Source: Deferribacteres bacterium JdFR-76
GTDB taxonomy: Bacteria; Zhuqueibacterota; JdFR-76
Direction of reading: 5' to 3'
Length of the DNA: 6,541 bases
Assembly: GCA_002011685.1 (NCBI GenBank)
Contig: MTOL01000165.1
Coordinates: 1-6,541 of the forward strand
This document shows, one piece after another, positions 1-6,307 of this stretch. Within the stretch, counting starts at the first letter, position 1. Every line of letters begins with the position of its first letter. Made by a program: the position numbers and the translations under genes. Under the pieces are notes generated by a model. That model saw only the letters and a program-made list of their open reading frames with translations, made no database searches and was not told the DNA's origin.

Positions 1-1610
1 TGGCACGGTCTGTTTCCCGCCCGGAGCGTTTTGTGGGGCTGCATTTCTTTTACCATCCCGTAAAAAACCGCCTGCTGGAAATTATTCCCGGCGATAAAAC
101 GGACCCTGGCATTGTAGAGCGTGCCCGGCAGTTCTGCCAGGCCCTGGGTAAAGTAGATCTGCTGTGTAAGGACCGTCCCGGGTTTGTGGTCAACCGGTTT
201 TTCGTGCCCTGGCTGAACGAGGCGGTGCGGCTTCTGGCCGAAGGCCGTGCAACCCTCGAAGAAATTGAACACACGGCACGTAGCGGCTTCGGTATTGGCA
301 TGGGACCTTTCGAATTGATGAACGTAACGGGTGTTCCCATTGCCGCCCGTGCTGCCGCGGGCCTGGAACGCTATCTTGGAGAATTCTACCGCCCGCATGA
401 ACGGTTAATTCGCCAGGCGCAAGAGGGTCCGTGGCCGCTGGAGAAAAAAGAAGACGTTTCGTTTCGCCAGGAGGTGTTTGACCGGCTGTTTGGGGTGGTT
501 ATTTTTCTTGCCAATCAGCTGCTGGAAGAAAATGCCTGCACAGCCGAAGGGGTTGAAATAGGAGCGAAAGTGGGGCTCCGCTGGCCGCGCGGCCCGCTCG
601 GGATGTGGAACGCGATGAGTGAAAAGGACCGTGCCCGGGTCCTGGGGACATTCCGCAGCGCCTATTCGGGGCTGTCTTTGCCCAGGTTCCTGAAACCGGA
701 ACGACACTATCCCATCCGCACCGTGGAACTGGAGATCAAAGACGATACAGCCACCTTTTTTCTTTCCCGCCCGGATCAGGCCAATGCTCTCAACGAGCAG
801 GTATTTGCTGACCTGGAAGGATTTCTGAAGGAACTGAGGGGAATTTCCACGCTTGTGATCCGTGGAAGGGGGAAGAATTTTGCGGCAGGGGCGGATATCA
901 AGTTTTTTCTGGATCAGATCCGCGAAGGGACCATCGACCGTATTGTGGATTTCACCGCGCGGGCCCAGCAGGTCCTTTTGCAGTTAGACCGTTTTGATGG
1001 CCGGGTTGTGGCAGTTGTGGATGGTTTTGCTCTTGGTGGAGGTGCGGAGCTGGCGCTCTCTGCCGATTTCATTGTTGTTACACCTCGGGCCCGGATTGGG
1101 TTTCCGGAGACCGGTATTGGCATTTATCCCGGCCTCGGGGGAACGTGCCGCCTGACCCGGCGGGTGGGAAAGGGCCTGGCCCGGTATCTCATCGGCACCG
1201 GTGCAATCCTGACGGGTGATGAGGCTGCTGAAATCGGATGGGCCGATGCCTGCGTGCATCCGATCGATCTCTCCACCGACCTGATTCGGCATCTTCAAAC
1301 CCAACGGAAACAAGGCCCTGGACAACACTGGCAGAACCTGGCAACCTTCATGGAATCCCATTCTCTTGGAGATCTGCTTTCGGGGACCTTTCCGGAAGAA
1401 TGGCAGCAGAAAATCCAGAAGAAGCTGAAACAGAAGGCTCCTCTGGCACTGGCAACCGCTTTTGAACTGATTGATGCCAACGTAACGGCGGACATTGAAA
1501 CAGCGTATGCCAACGAGCTTAAATATCTGCCGAAGATTTTTTCTACCCGTGATGCGCTGGAAGGTCTGCAAAGCGTAGGCAAGTACCGACCGAAGTTTGA
1601 GGGCCGATGA
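1..1610 (+). CDS. 3-hydroxyacyl-CoA dehydrogenase / enoyl-CoA hydratase fusion protein (5' truncated by the window edge)
   Basis: Bifunctional beta-oxidation enzyme: the hydratase half adds water to an enoyl-CoA and the dehydrogenase half oxidises the 3-hydroxyacyl-CoA with NAD+. The reading frame is open from base 3, so 535 residues are visible; roughly 120-130 N-terminal residues with the Rossmann nucleotide loop lie outside. The GTG at 33 is internal, since upstream residues (SRPERF) continue the family match. Dehydrogenase part, about 1-225: catalytic His14 and Glu26 (spacing 12) and Asn64 in GFVVNR (spacing 50 from His14) match the family, followed by two helical 3HCDH repeats. Hydratase part, about 240-430: both catalytic glutamates are present, Glu349 in GGGAEL and Glu369 in GFPETG, 20 apart as in classical crotonases. 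A helical tail follows. Domain order is dehydrogenase then hydratase, as in archaeal-type fusions and opposite to FadB/FadJ. The usual HFFNP is HFFYHP here. The stop overlaps the next gene's start (ATGA). Confidence 0.93.
   Translation, partial: ARSVSRPERFVGLHFFYHPVKNRLLEIIPGDKTDPGIVERARQFCQALGKVDLLCKDRPGFVVNRFFVPWLNEAVRLLAEGRATLEEIEHTARSGFGIGMGPFELMNVTGVPIAARAAAGLERYLGEFYRPHERLIRQAQEGPWPLEKKEDVSFRQEVFDRLFGVVIFLANQLLEENACTAEGVEIGAKVGLRWPRGPLGMWNAMSEKDRARVLGTFRSAYSGLSLPRFLKPERHYPIRTVELEIKDDTATFFLSRPDQANALNEQVFADLEGFLKELRGISTLVIRGRGKNFAAGADIKFFLDQIREGTIDRIVDFTARAQQVLLQLDRFDGRVVAVVDGFALGGGAELALSADFIVVTPRARIGFPETGIGIYPGLGGTCRLTRRVGKGLARYLIGTGAILTGDEAAEIGWADACVHPIDLSTDLIRHLQTQRKQGPGQHWQNLATFMESHSLGDLLSGTFPEEWQQKIQKKLKQKAPLALATAFELIDANVTADIETAYANELKYLPKIFSTRDALEGLQSVGKYRPKFEGR
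1599..1603 (+). promoter_or_regulatory. Ribosome binding site of the Fe-S catalytic subunit
   Basis: GAGGG lies only 3 bases before ATG 1607, closer than ideal. With the ATGA stop/start overlap, this suggests translation relies partly on ribosomes finishing the upstream gene. Confidence 0.5.
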
Positions 1611-2788
1611 GACCGCGCTTCAGGGCGCAAAAGGCGCTGAAGTCATTGCTGGAAAGGTACTACCAGAATCTTTCCGCCGGAAACCGGCCAGTAGCGTGGT
1701 GTTCTTCAGCCGGGCCGGTTGAAGTGCTCCGGGCCCTGGATTTTGAGGTTTACTTTCCGGAGAATCATGCTGCCCTGATTGGCGCAAAACGGCTGGGAAG
1801 CCAGTTTATTCCGGCCGCCAATCAGGAAGGATACTCTCCCGACATCTGCTCCTACACTACCGGAGATATTGGCGCCTATCTGCTCGGAAAAACTCCGCTC
1901 GAAGTGTACGGCCTGGATACCGTTCCAAAACCCGATGTGCTTGTATTTAACACCAACCAGTGCCGGGAAATTAAAGAATGGTTCGCTTTCTACCATGAAG
2001 TCTTTGCCGTTCCACTTGTGGGAATTCACACGCCGCGGAATCTCGATGAACTTTCGCCTTCGCTCATTGGCTATTTGAAGGCCAGCTGGGAGGAACTTAT
2101 CCGTTCGCTGGAGGTGATCTCCGCCCGGCAGCTGGCCGAAAGCCGTCTGAAGGAGGTCCTTTCGCTCAGCGATAGGGCGTGTTCCCTGTGGCAGGCGTAT
2201 CTGGAAACGGGAGAGCGTAAACCGGCCCCGCATACCTTCTTCGACGACATCATTCTTATGGCACCGGTTGTGGTGCTGAGAGGGACAGAAGAGGCCTGTA
2301 ACTTTTACGAGGAGCTTCTGCAGGAGGTGAATGGAGCAAAGCCCGGCCAGATCCGCGAACGGTTGCGGTTCTACTGGGAAGGAATGCCCATCTGGGGAAA
2401 AATCCGCTATCTGGCGGAGCTTTTTGATGAATTCGGCATCAGCGTAGTGGCTTCAACCTACTGCCATTCCTGGGCGTATTCCTTTCAAGGGGAGGACCCG
2501 CTGGAATCACTGGCTGTGAATTACGCCAGCATTTTTATTACCCGTTCTCAGGCCTTCAAGCTGAAATATCTGATGGAAAAGATAGAACGGTTCTCCGTGG
2601 ATGCCGTGCTTTTCCACGATGCAAAGACCTGTCCTTACAATACCAATTCACGGTTTGGGTTGCCGGAAAAGCTGCGCCGGCATACGGGAAAACCCTATCT
2701 CACTTTCAATGGCGATCTGGTAGATCTGCGTCACTTTTCAGAAGAGGAATTCAGAATCCGTCTGGAGGCGTTCGTTGAAACCCTCTGA
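1607..2788 (+). CDS. 2-hydroxyacyl-CoA dehydratase / benzoyl-CoA reductase family Fe-S catalytic subunit (BcrB/BcrC/HgdB-like)
   Basis: 393 residues, a usual length for this family (about 375-440). Members bind a [4Fe-4S] cluster and receive one electron at a time from an ATP-driven activator, then either reduce an aromatic ring (benzoyl-CoA reductase) or eliminate water from a 2-hydroxyacyl-CoA. Visible signatures are Cys32 in WCSSAGPVE, EGYSPDICSY with Cys81, NTNQC with Cys119, a central WEGMPIW segment (257-263), Cys342 in KTCPYN, and the C-terminal GDLVD...F..E..R.R..AF pattern. Cys32, Cys81 and Cys342 are the likely cluster ligands. Other cysteines are at 192, 231 and 286. ATG at 1607 is chosen because it overlaps the upstream stop and follows GAGGG at 1599-1603. 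The adjacent activator gene supports the family call. A second, different subunit, normal in this family, is not in the window. Ring reductase versus dehydratase cannot be decided from sequence alone. Confidence 0.88.
   Translation: MRPRFRAQKALKSLLERYYQNLSAGNRPVAWCSSAGPVEVLRALDFEVYFPENHAALIGAKRLGSQFIPAANQEGYSPDICSYTTGDIGAYLLGKTPLEVYGLDTVPKPDVLVFNTNQCREIKEWFAFYHEVFAVPLVGIHTPRNLDELSPSLIGYLKASWEELIRSLEVISARQLAESRLKEVLSLSDRACSLWQAYLETGERKPAPHTFFDDIILMAPVVVLRGTEEACNFYEELLQEVNGAKPGQIRERLRFYWEGMPIWGKIRYLAELFDEFGISVVASTYCHSWAYSFQGEDPLESLAVNYASIFITRSQAFKLKYLMEKIERFSVDAVLFHDAKTCPYNTNSRFGLPEKLRRHTGKPYLTFNGDLVDLRHFSEEEFRIRLEAFVETL
2764..2768 (+). promoter_or_regulatory. Ribosome binding site that supports the TTG start of the activator gene
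   Basis: GGAGG lies 6 bases before TTG 2775, inside the end of the catalytic-subunit gene. No ATG exists near the family-expected N-terminus, so this site decides the start. Confidence 0.7.
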
Positions 2789-3548
2789 AAACATCTCCGC
2801 AGTGGGAATTGATGTTGGGTCTTCCTACATCAAAATGGTCGGCCTGAACGGCAGTTTGAAAATCGCGGAAAAGAAGGTCCAGCCAACGGGGTACGATTAC
2901 GGGCAAACGGTTCAATCATTGCTGGAATCGCTGCCGGATCGTGCGCCGGTGGGACTCACCGGCTACGGAAGGCATCTTCTGCCGGATGCGGTGGCCCGGA
3001 CGGAGATCAGCTGCCTGGTAAAAGCAATGGTGCACCTGGGGGTTCGCGACGGTACGATTGTGGACATTGGGGGACAGGATTGCAAAGTGATTGTATTACA
3101 GGATGGACGTCCTGTTCAGCACTTTTTGAACCGCCGCTGTGCGGCGGGTACGGGAGCCTACCTGGAATTCCTTGCCTTCCGGCTTCATCTGGAGCCGGCA
3201 AAACTCAACCAGCTGGCTTCCGAAACGGCGGAAATGTATCCCATCAACAGTTTCTGTACCGTTTTCACGTCCACGGAACTGCTGGACTGCCTGCGGAAAA
3301 ACGTTCCGCTGGGTCAGCTGGCGCGGGGCCTGTACGGGGCAATAGTGGACCGGGTTCGGGAAATGGGACGCCTTGTCCCTCCCATCTACCTGACCGGTGG
3401 AGTGGCGGCTCATCACAGCGTTTTGCAGGAAGTGTTTACACAGCTACTGGATCAGGACGTGCACGTTCCCGGGAATGCTCAGTTTGTGGCAGCCTTTGGA
3501 GCGGCCTTGTTTGCGAAGGAGGGGTGCCATGATCGGCCAATACTGTAA
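2775..3548 (+). CDS. ATPase activator of dehydratase/benzoyl-CoA reductase (BadF/BadG/BcrA/BcrD/HgdC family)
   Basis: 257 residues, an ASKHA-fold ATPase that hydrolyses ATP to push an electron from a reduced carrier such as ferredoxin onto the Fe-S catalytic subunit. Phosphate and nucleotide motifs are GIDVGSS (11-17), DIGGQD (97-102) and TGGVA (207-211). The two cysteines that bind the [4Fe-4S] cluster bridging the homodimer in HgdC are present as Cys122 in CAAGTG and Cys161 in SFCTVF, 39 residues apart as in HgdC. The size matches HgdC or the short BcrD/BadG type, not the longer BcrA (over 400 residues). The start is TTG at 2775: it follows GGAGG by 6 bases and leaves nine residues before the first motif, while the next candidate, GTG at 2802, is too close to the phosphate loop. 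It overlaps the catalytic-subunit gene by 14 bases and the next gene by 20, implying translational coupling. Confidence 0.93.
   Translation: MKPSENISAVGIDVGSSYIKMVGLNGSLKIAEKKVQPTGYDYGQTVQSLLESLPDRAPVGLTGYGRHLLPDAVARTEISCLVKAMVHLGVRDGTIVDIGGQDCKVIVLQDGRPVQHFLNRRCAAGTGAYLEFLAFRLHLEPAKLNQLASETAEMYPINSFCTVFTSTELLDCLRKNVPLGQLARGLYGAIVDRVREMGRLVPPIYLTGGVAAHHSVLQEVFTQLLDQDVHVPGNAQFVAAFGAALFAKEGCHDRPIL
3516..3522 (+). promoter_or_regulatory. Ribosome binding site of the acyl-CoA synthetase gene
   Basis: AAGGAGG, a near-perfect Shine-Dalgarno sequence, lies 6 bases before ATG 3529 and inside the activator gene. It selects this start over the upstream in-frame ATG at 3397. Confidence 0.8.
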
Positions 3549-5253
3549 CTCGCCGGTTCCTCTTGGAAATGTTCTTAAAAATATTGGCATAATGCTCTGG
3601 AAACGGGCCAAAAACTGGCCCGAACATCCCGTTTTTGCCTGGAGAGGAGGGGACCGGTATGTGCCGGTTTCCTGGAGCCGGTTTCTGCACGATGTGATGG
3701 CTGTGGCTACCTTTTTGCACCAGAAAGGGGTAAAAATCCAGGACCGTGTGGCGGTCTTTAGCCCGAACAGTTACGAGATGCTGGTATGGGAAATGGCTGT
3801 TACATCTATGGGCGCTATTTCCGTCCCCATTTTTGCGGGATATGATCAGCCGCATGTGGAATTTATTCTGGATAACGCCAGACCGGTGGCCCTGTATGTG
3901 GATGGGGAAGATCGGCTGGAAAAGGTGGAAAAAGGCGGGTTTTCCAGGGTCATTCCAACTCTTGTCACCCGTCAGCCGTCCGCTTATGTGCCTATCGGAG
4001 AATGCATGAAGACCGCACCCGACCGGTCCTTTTTTCTGGACCGCCTGAAACGGGTTCAGCCCTATCATGTTTGTTTTATCCAGTACACCTCCGGAACTAC
4101 GGGAGATCCCAAAGGGGTCATGCTGACGCACCGGAACATCCTTTCCCAGCGGAAAGCGCTTTCGCGCATCTGGTCCATTCCGTTCGGATCCCGTTTCCTG
4201 TGTTATTTGCCCTGGCACCATTCCTTTGGCGGGCTGTTTGAACGGTTCAGCGCCCTGTACCACGGGGCGACCATTTATCTGGAGGATTCGTTCGGCAAAA
4301 ATCTGGACCGGCTGCTGGAAAACTGGCGACTGGTATTCCCCACTCACTTTTTCAGTGTTCCCAAAATTTACATCGCACTGATTACTGAGGCCCGGCTGCA
4401 CCGTGAAATGGAGGAGATCCTGTTTCATCCCGAACTGAAGTTTGTTTTCACAGCAGCGGCACCTTTACCCAGGGAATGCGGCGAATTTTTTAAGGCCCGG
4501 GGCATCCCCGTTCTGGAAGGCTGGGGCCTTACGGAGACTTCTCCCTGTGTAACGCTGACGCCGCCGGGGAAGGAACGCGTGCATTCTTACGTGGGTGAAC
4601 CCATTCCCGGGTGCGAAATTGCCATATCCGAAGACAATGAAATTCTGGTGCGGGGGCCCAATGTGATGCGCGGGTATTTTCGCAACCGCGAGCGGACGGC
4701 GAGAGCCATCGATCCCTATGGCTGGTTCCACACTGGAGATCTGGGGGAAATTACCACCTATGGCCTCCGGATGATCTGCCGGGTGGATGGCCTGTTCAAA
4801 CTGTCCAATGGCGAAAAGGTATCTTCCATGATGGTTGAAAACTGCCTGACCATCACTTCGCAGTGGATTCAGCATGCGGTAGCCGTGGGGGACGGCGAAG
4901 AGCACGTGGCAGCGCTGGTTTTTCCCAACATGCGGAATCTTCAGAGCTGGGCAGAACAGCGCGGCAGGCGGCTGCCGGTCGGCTGGGACCTCGCCCGGGA
5001 TCCGGAGGTGCAAAACCTCATCCGCCAGGAAATTCAGAAAAATATGGCGGATTTTTCTCCCAAGTACATGCGGGTGAAATCGTTTGTCATTGTTCCCAAA
5101 GAACTCAGTCTGGAAGACGGAGAGCTGACGCCAACGATGAAAGTGATTCGCAACCGGGTTGTAAAAAAATATCAGGGGTGGATTGATGCCATCTACCGTC
5201 CATCCAGACATCCGCAAAAAAGTGCTTATGTGGTCCGATTAAATGGAGGGTAA
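3529..5253 (+). CDS. AMP-forming acyl-CoA synthetase (long-chain acyl-CoA synthetase-like)
   Basis: 574 residues of the ANL superfamily: activates a carboxylic acid with ATP to an acyl-adenylate and transfers it to CoA. Motifs in order: P-loop YTSGTTGDPKG (186-196), LPWHHSFGG around the acyl pocket, GWGLTETSP (331-339), WFHTGDLG with ATP-ribose-binding Asp404, the hinge region RVDGLFKLSNGEKVS, and catalytic Lys538 in LTPTMK. All key residues are present, so it should be active. The architecture resembles long-chain fatty acyl-CoA synthetases more than classical benzoate-CoA ligases, so the substrate is uncertain; context suggests the entry acid of this pathway. ATG at 3529 is chosen over an ATG at 3397 in the same frame because AAGGAGG sits 6 bases before it; the upstream start would overlap the activator gene by about 150 bases and add residues foreign to the family. 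The stop lies 4 bases before the next gene. Confidence 0.92.
   Translation: MIGQYCNSPVPLGNVLKNIGIMLWKRAKNWPEHPVFAWRGGDRYVPVSWSRFLHDVMAVATFLHQKGVKIQDRVAVFSPNSYEMLVWEMAVTSMGAISVPIFAGYDQPHVEFILDNARPVALYVDGEDRLEKVEKGGFSRVIPTLVTRQPSAYVPIGECMKTAPDRSFFLDRLKRVQPYHVCFIQYTSGTTGDPKGVMLTHRNILSQRKALSRIWSIPFGSRFLCYLPWHHSFGGLFERFSALYHGATIYLEDSFGKNLDRLLENWRLVFPTHFFSVPKIYIALITEARLHREMEEILFHPELKFVFTAAAPLPRECGEFFKARGIPVLEGWGLTETSPCVTLTPPGKERVHSYVGEPIPGCEIAISEDNEILVRGPNVMRGYFRNRERTARAIDPYGWFHTGDLGEITTYGLRMICRVDGLFKLSNGEKVSSMMVENCLTITSQWIQHAVAVGDGEEHVAALVFPNMRNLQSWAEQRGRRLPVGWDLARDPEVQNLIRQEIQKNMADFSPKYMRVKSFVIVPKELSLEDGELTPTMKVIRNRVVKKYQGWIDAIYRPSRHPQKSAYVVRLNGG
5245..5250 (+). promoter_or_regulatory. Ribosome binding site of the BamA-like hydrolase gene
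   Basis: GGAGGG lies 7 bases before ATG 5258, spanning the last codons of the synthetase gene. It rules out ATG 5243 as the main start, because the site would then be within the coding sequence. Confidence 0.8.
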
Positions 5254-5257
5254 GCCC

Positions 5258-6307
5258 ATGTCCAGCAATCCGTTTGCCCAGAACCTGGATTTCAAGGAGA
5301 TCCTTTACGAAAAGAAAGATTGGATTGCCCGGATTACCATCAACCGGCCGGAACGCTATAACGCCTATTCCACCCACACGCTGAGGGAGCTGATTACCGC
5401 CTTTCACGATGCCGCCTTCGATGATTCTGTGGCTGTGGTGGTTTTGACCGGAGCAGGCGACCGGGCGTTCTGCACCGGCGGGGATGTGAAGGAATATGCC
5501 GCCAGCTACACTGCAAAACCGCGCAATTACTGGAAGTACATGGTTCTGTTCCGCGAATACATTGAGAGCATCCTAAACTGTGGCAAGCCCACCATCGCGC
5601 GCCTCAATGGCATGGCTGTGGGAGGAGGGAATGAGTCACAGCTGGCCTGCGATCTGACAGTGATGGCCGAACATGCCTACATCGGCCAGGTGGGGACCAG
5701 CGTGGGTTCTGTGGCGTGCGGCGGCGCAACGCAGTGGCTTTCGGTGGTGGTGGGCGAAAAGCGGGCCAAAGAAATGCTGTTTATGAACCCACGCATCCCG
5801 GCGTACCAGGCGCTAGAGTGGGGACTGGTAAACCGGGTGGTCCCATCTGTGAAAAAGGATGGTGAATTCATCCCGCGGGCAGATGCCGAAACCATCAAGA
5901 AAGCACAGAAGGGCGAAGATGGTTTTTCTATCGATCTGTCTCTGCTGGATGAAGAAGTGAAAAAGATTGCGGAGCAAATCATCGACAAATTCCCGGAATG
6001 TCTGCGGTACACCAAAGAACAGTCCAACTTCTGGAAAAACCTCGCCTGGCATCAGACAATCGGCCATGCCGGAGACTGGCTTTCGATTCATTACTGTTCG
6101 CTGGAACCGTGGGAAGGGATGAATGCTTTTGTGGAGAAGCGCAAAGCCCGTTACCGTTGGATCCGTGAGCGGGCCAGAGAAGGGGGAAGCAGCGAATTTT
6201 TGTACGGCCCATATGTGCAAACCTGTCCGCACTGTGGGGCGAAGGGCATTCCCGAAAGTTTTGTGTATTGTGGAATGTGTGGGGAGAAAATCGATGGGAC
6301 TGCTTGA
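5258..6307 (+). CDS. BamA/Oah-like ring-opening hydrolase of the crotonase fold, with C-terminal zinc ribbon
   Basis: 349 residues. The best match I recognise is 6-oxocyclohex-1-ene-1-carbonyl-CoA hydrolase (BamA/Oah), which adds water to and hydrolytically opens the ring ketone made after benzoyl-CoA reduction. Shared features are GDRAFCTGGDVKEYA (Cys72), a YM.LF...IL.C.KP stretch, NGM.VGGG.E (Glu126), GS...GGAT, and an insertion ending in DLSLLDEEV (from Asp226) before FPEC. Parts are closer to BadI/MenB: GQVG...VVGEKRAKE and the C-terminal EGMNAFVEKRK. The second hydratase glutamate is replaced by Gly146, as in BamA/BadI/MenB, arguing against a plain enoyl-CoA hydratase. Residues 323-341 form CPHC-x11-CGMC, a zinc ribbon not expected in this family. 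ATG at 5258 is chosen over 5243 because GGAGGG lies 7 bases upstream of it and would fall inside the longer version. Ring-hydrolase activity is inferred; a MenB-like ring-closing role is less likely. Confidence 0.8.
   Translation: MSSNPFAQNLDFKEILYEKKDWIARITINRPERYNAYSTHTLRELITAFHDAAFDDSVAVVVLTGAGDRAFCTGGDVKEYAASYTAKPRNYWKYMVLFREYIESILNCGKPTIARLNGMAVGGGNESQLACDLTVMAEHAYIGQVGTSVGSVACGGATQWLSVVVGEKRAKEMLFMNPRIPAYQALEWGLVNRVVPSVKKDGEFIPRADAETIKKAQKGEDGFSIDLSLLDEEVKKIAEQIIDKFPECLRYTKEQSNFWKNLAWHQTIGHAGDWLSIHYCSLEPWEGMNAFVEKRKARYRWIRERAREGGSSEFLYGPYVQTCPHCGAKGIPESFVYCGMCGEKIDGTA
6224..6280 (+). other. Zinc-ribbon motif at the C-terminus of the BamA-like hydrolase
   Basis: Codons for Cys323, Cys326, Cys338 and Cys341 give two knuckles, CPHCG and CGMCG, separated by 11 residues, with glycines after each pair as is typical of zinc ribbons. 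The motif lies in the last 30 residues, after the crotonase domain ends at EKRKARYRWIRE and a short linker (GGSSEFLYGPYVQ). Metal binding is inferred from the pattern. It could aid oligomer stability, bind a partner protein, or simply be a structural tail. Confidence 0.8.
6283..6286 (+). promoter_or_regulatory. Ribosome binding site of the SDR gene
   Basis: GGAG within GGGGAG lies 7 bases before ATG 6294, in the final codons of the hydrolase gene. Confidence 0.6.

Noticed and set aside
984..1571. Minus-strand open frame (195 codons) opposite the hydratase domain
   Set aside because: It lies over the catalytic region of an intact hydratase and has no recognisable motif.
33..1610. GTG at 33 as the real start of the first gene
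   Set aside because: The frame is open to the window edge and residues encoded at 3-32 continue the dehydrogenase match. Starting at 33 would remove the whole NAD-binding half.
3131..3147. Perfect 7-base inverted repeat (CCGCCGC, TGT loop, GCGGCGG) in the activator gene
   Set aside because: It falls in the conserved RRCAAG codons around cluster ligand Cys122, so protein constraint and GC-rich codons explain it. There is no T-run and it is not at a gene end, so it is unlikely to be a terminator.
3397..3528. 44-residue upstream extension of the acyl-CoA synthetase
   Set aside because: It overlaps the end of the activator gene in another frame, lacks a good ribosome site and does not resemble the family. 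AAGGAGG lies just before ATG 3529.
3436..4428. Long minus-strand open frame (330 codons)
   Set aside because: It lies opposite the well-supported activator and synthetase genes, shows no recognisable domain, and is explained by the codon bias of the + strand genes.
4465..5217. Minus-strand open frame (250 codons) opposite the synthetase C-terminus
   Set aside because: It is a shadow of the synthetase coding sequence, with low-complexity His/Pro-rich translation and no family resemblance.
5258..6307. Plain enoyl-CoA hydratase or MenB (naphthoate synthase) for the crotonase-fold gene
   Set aside because: The second hydratase glutamate is glycine, and the KEYA segment and DLSLLDE insertion point to BamA. 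No menaquinone genes are nearby.
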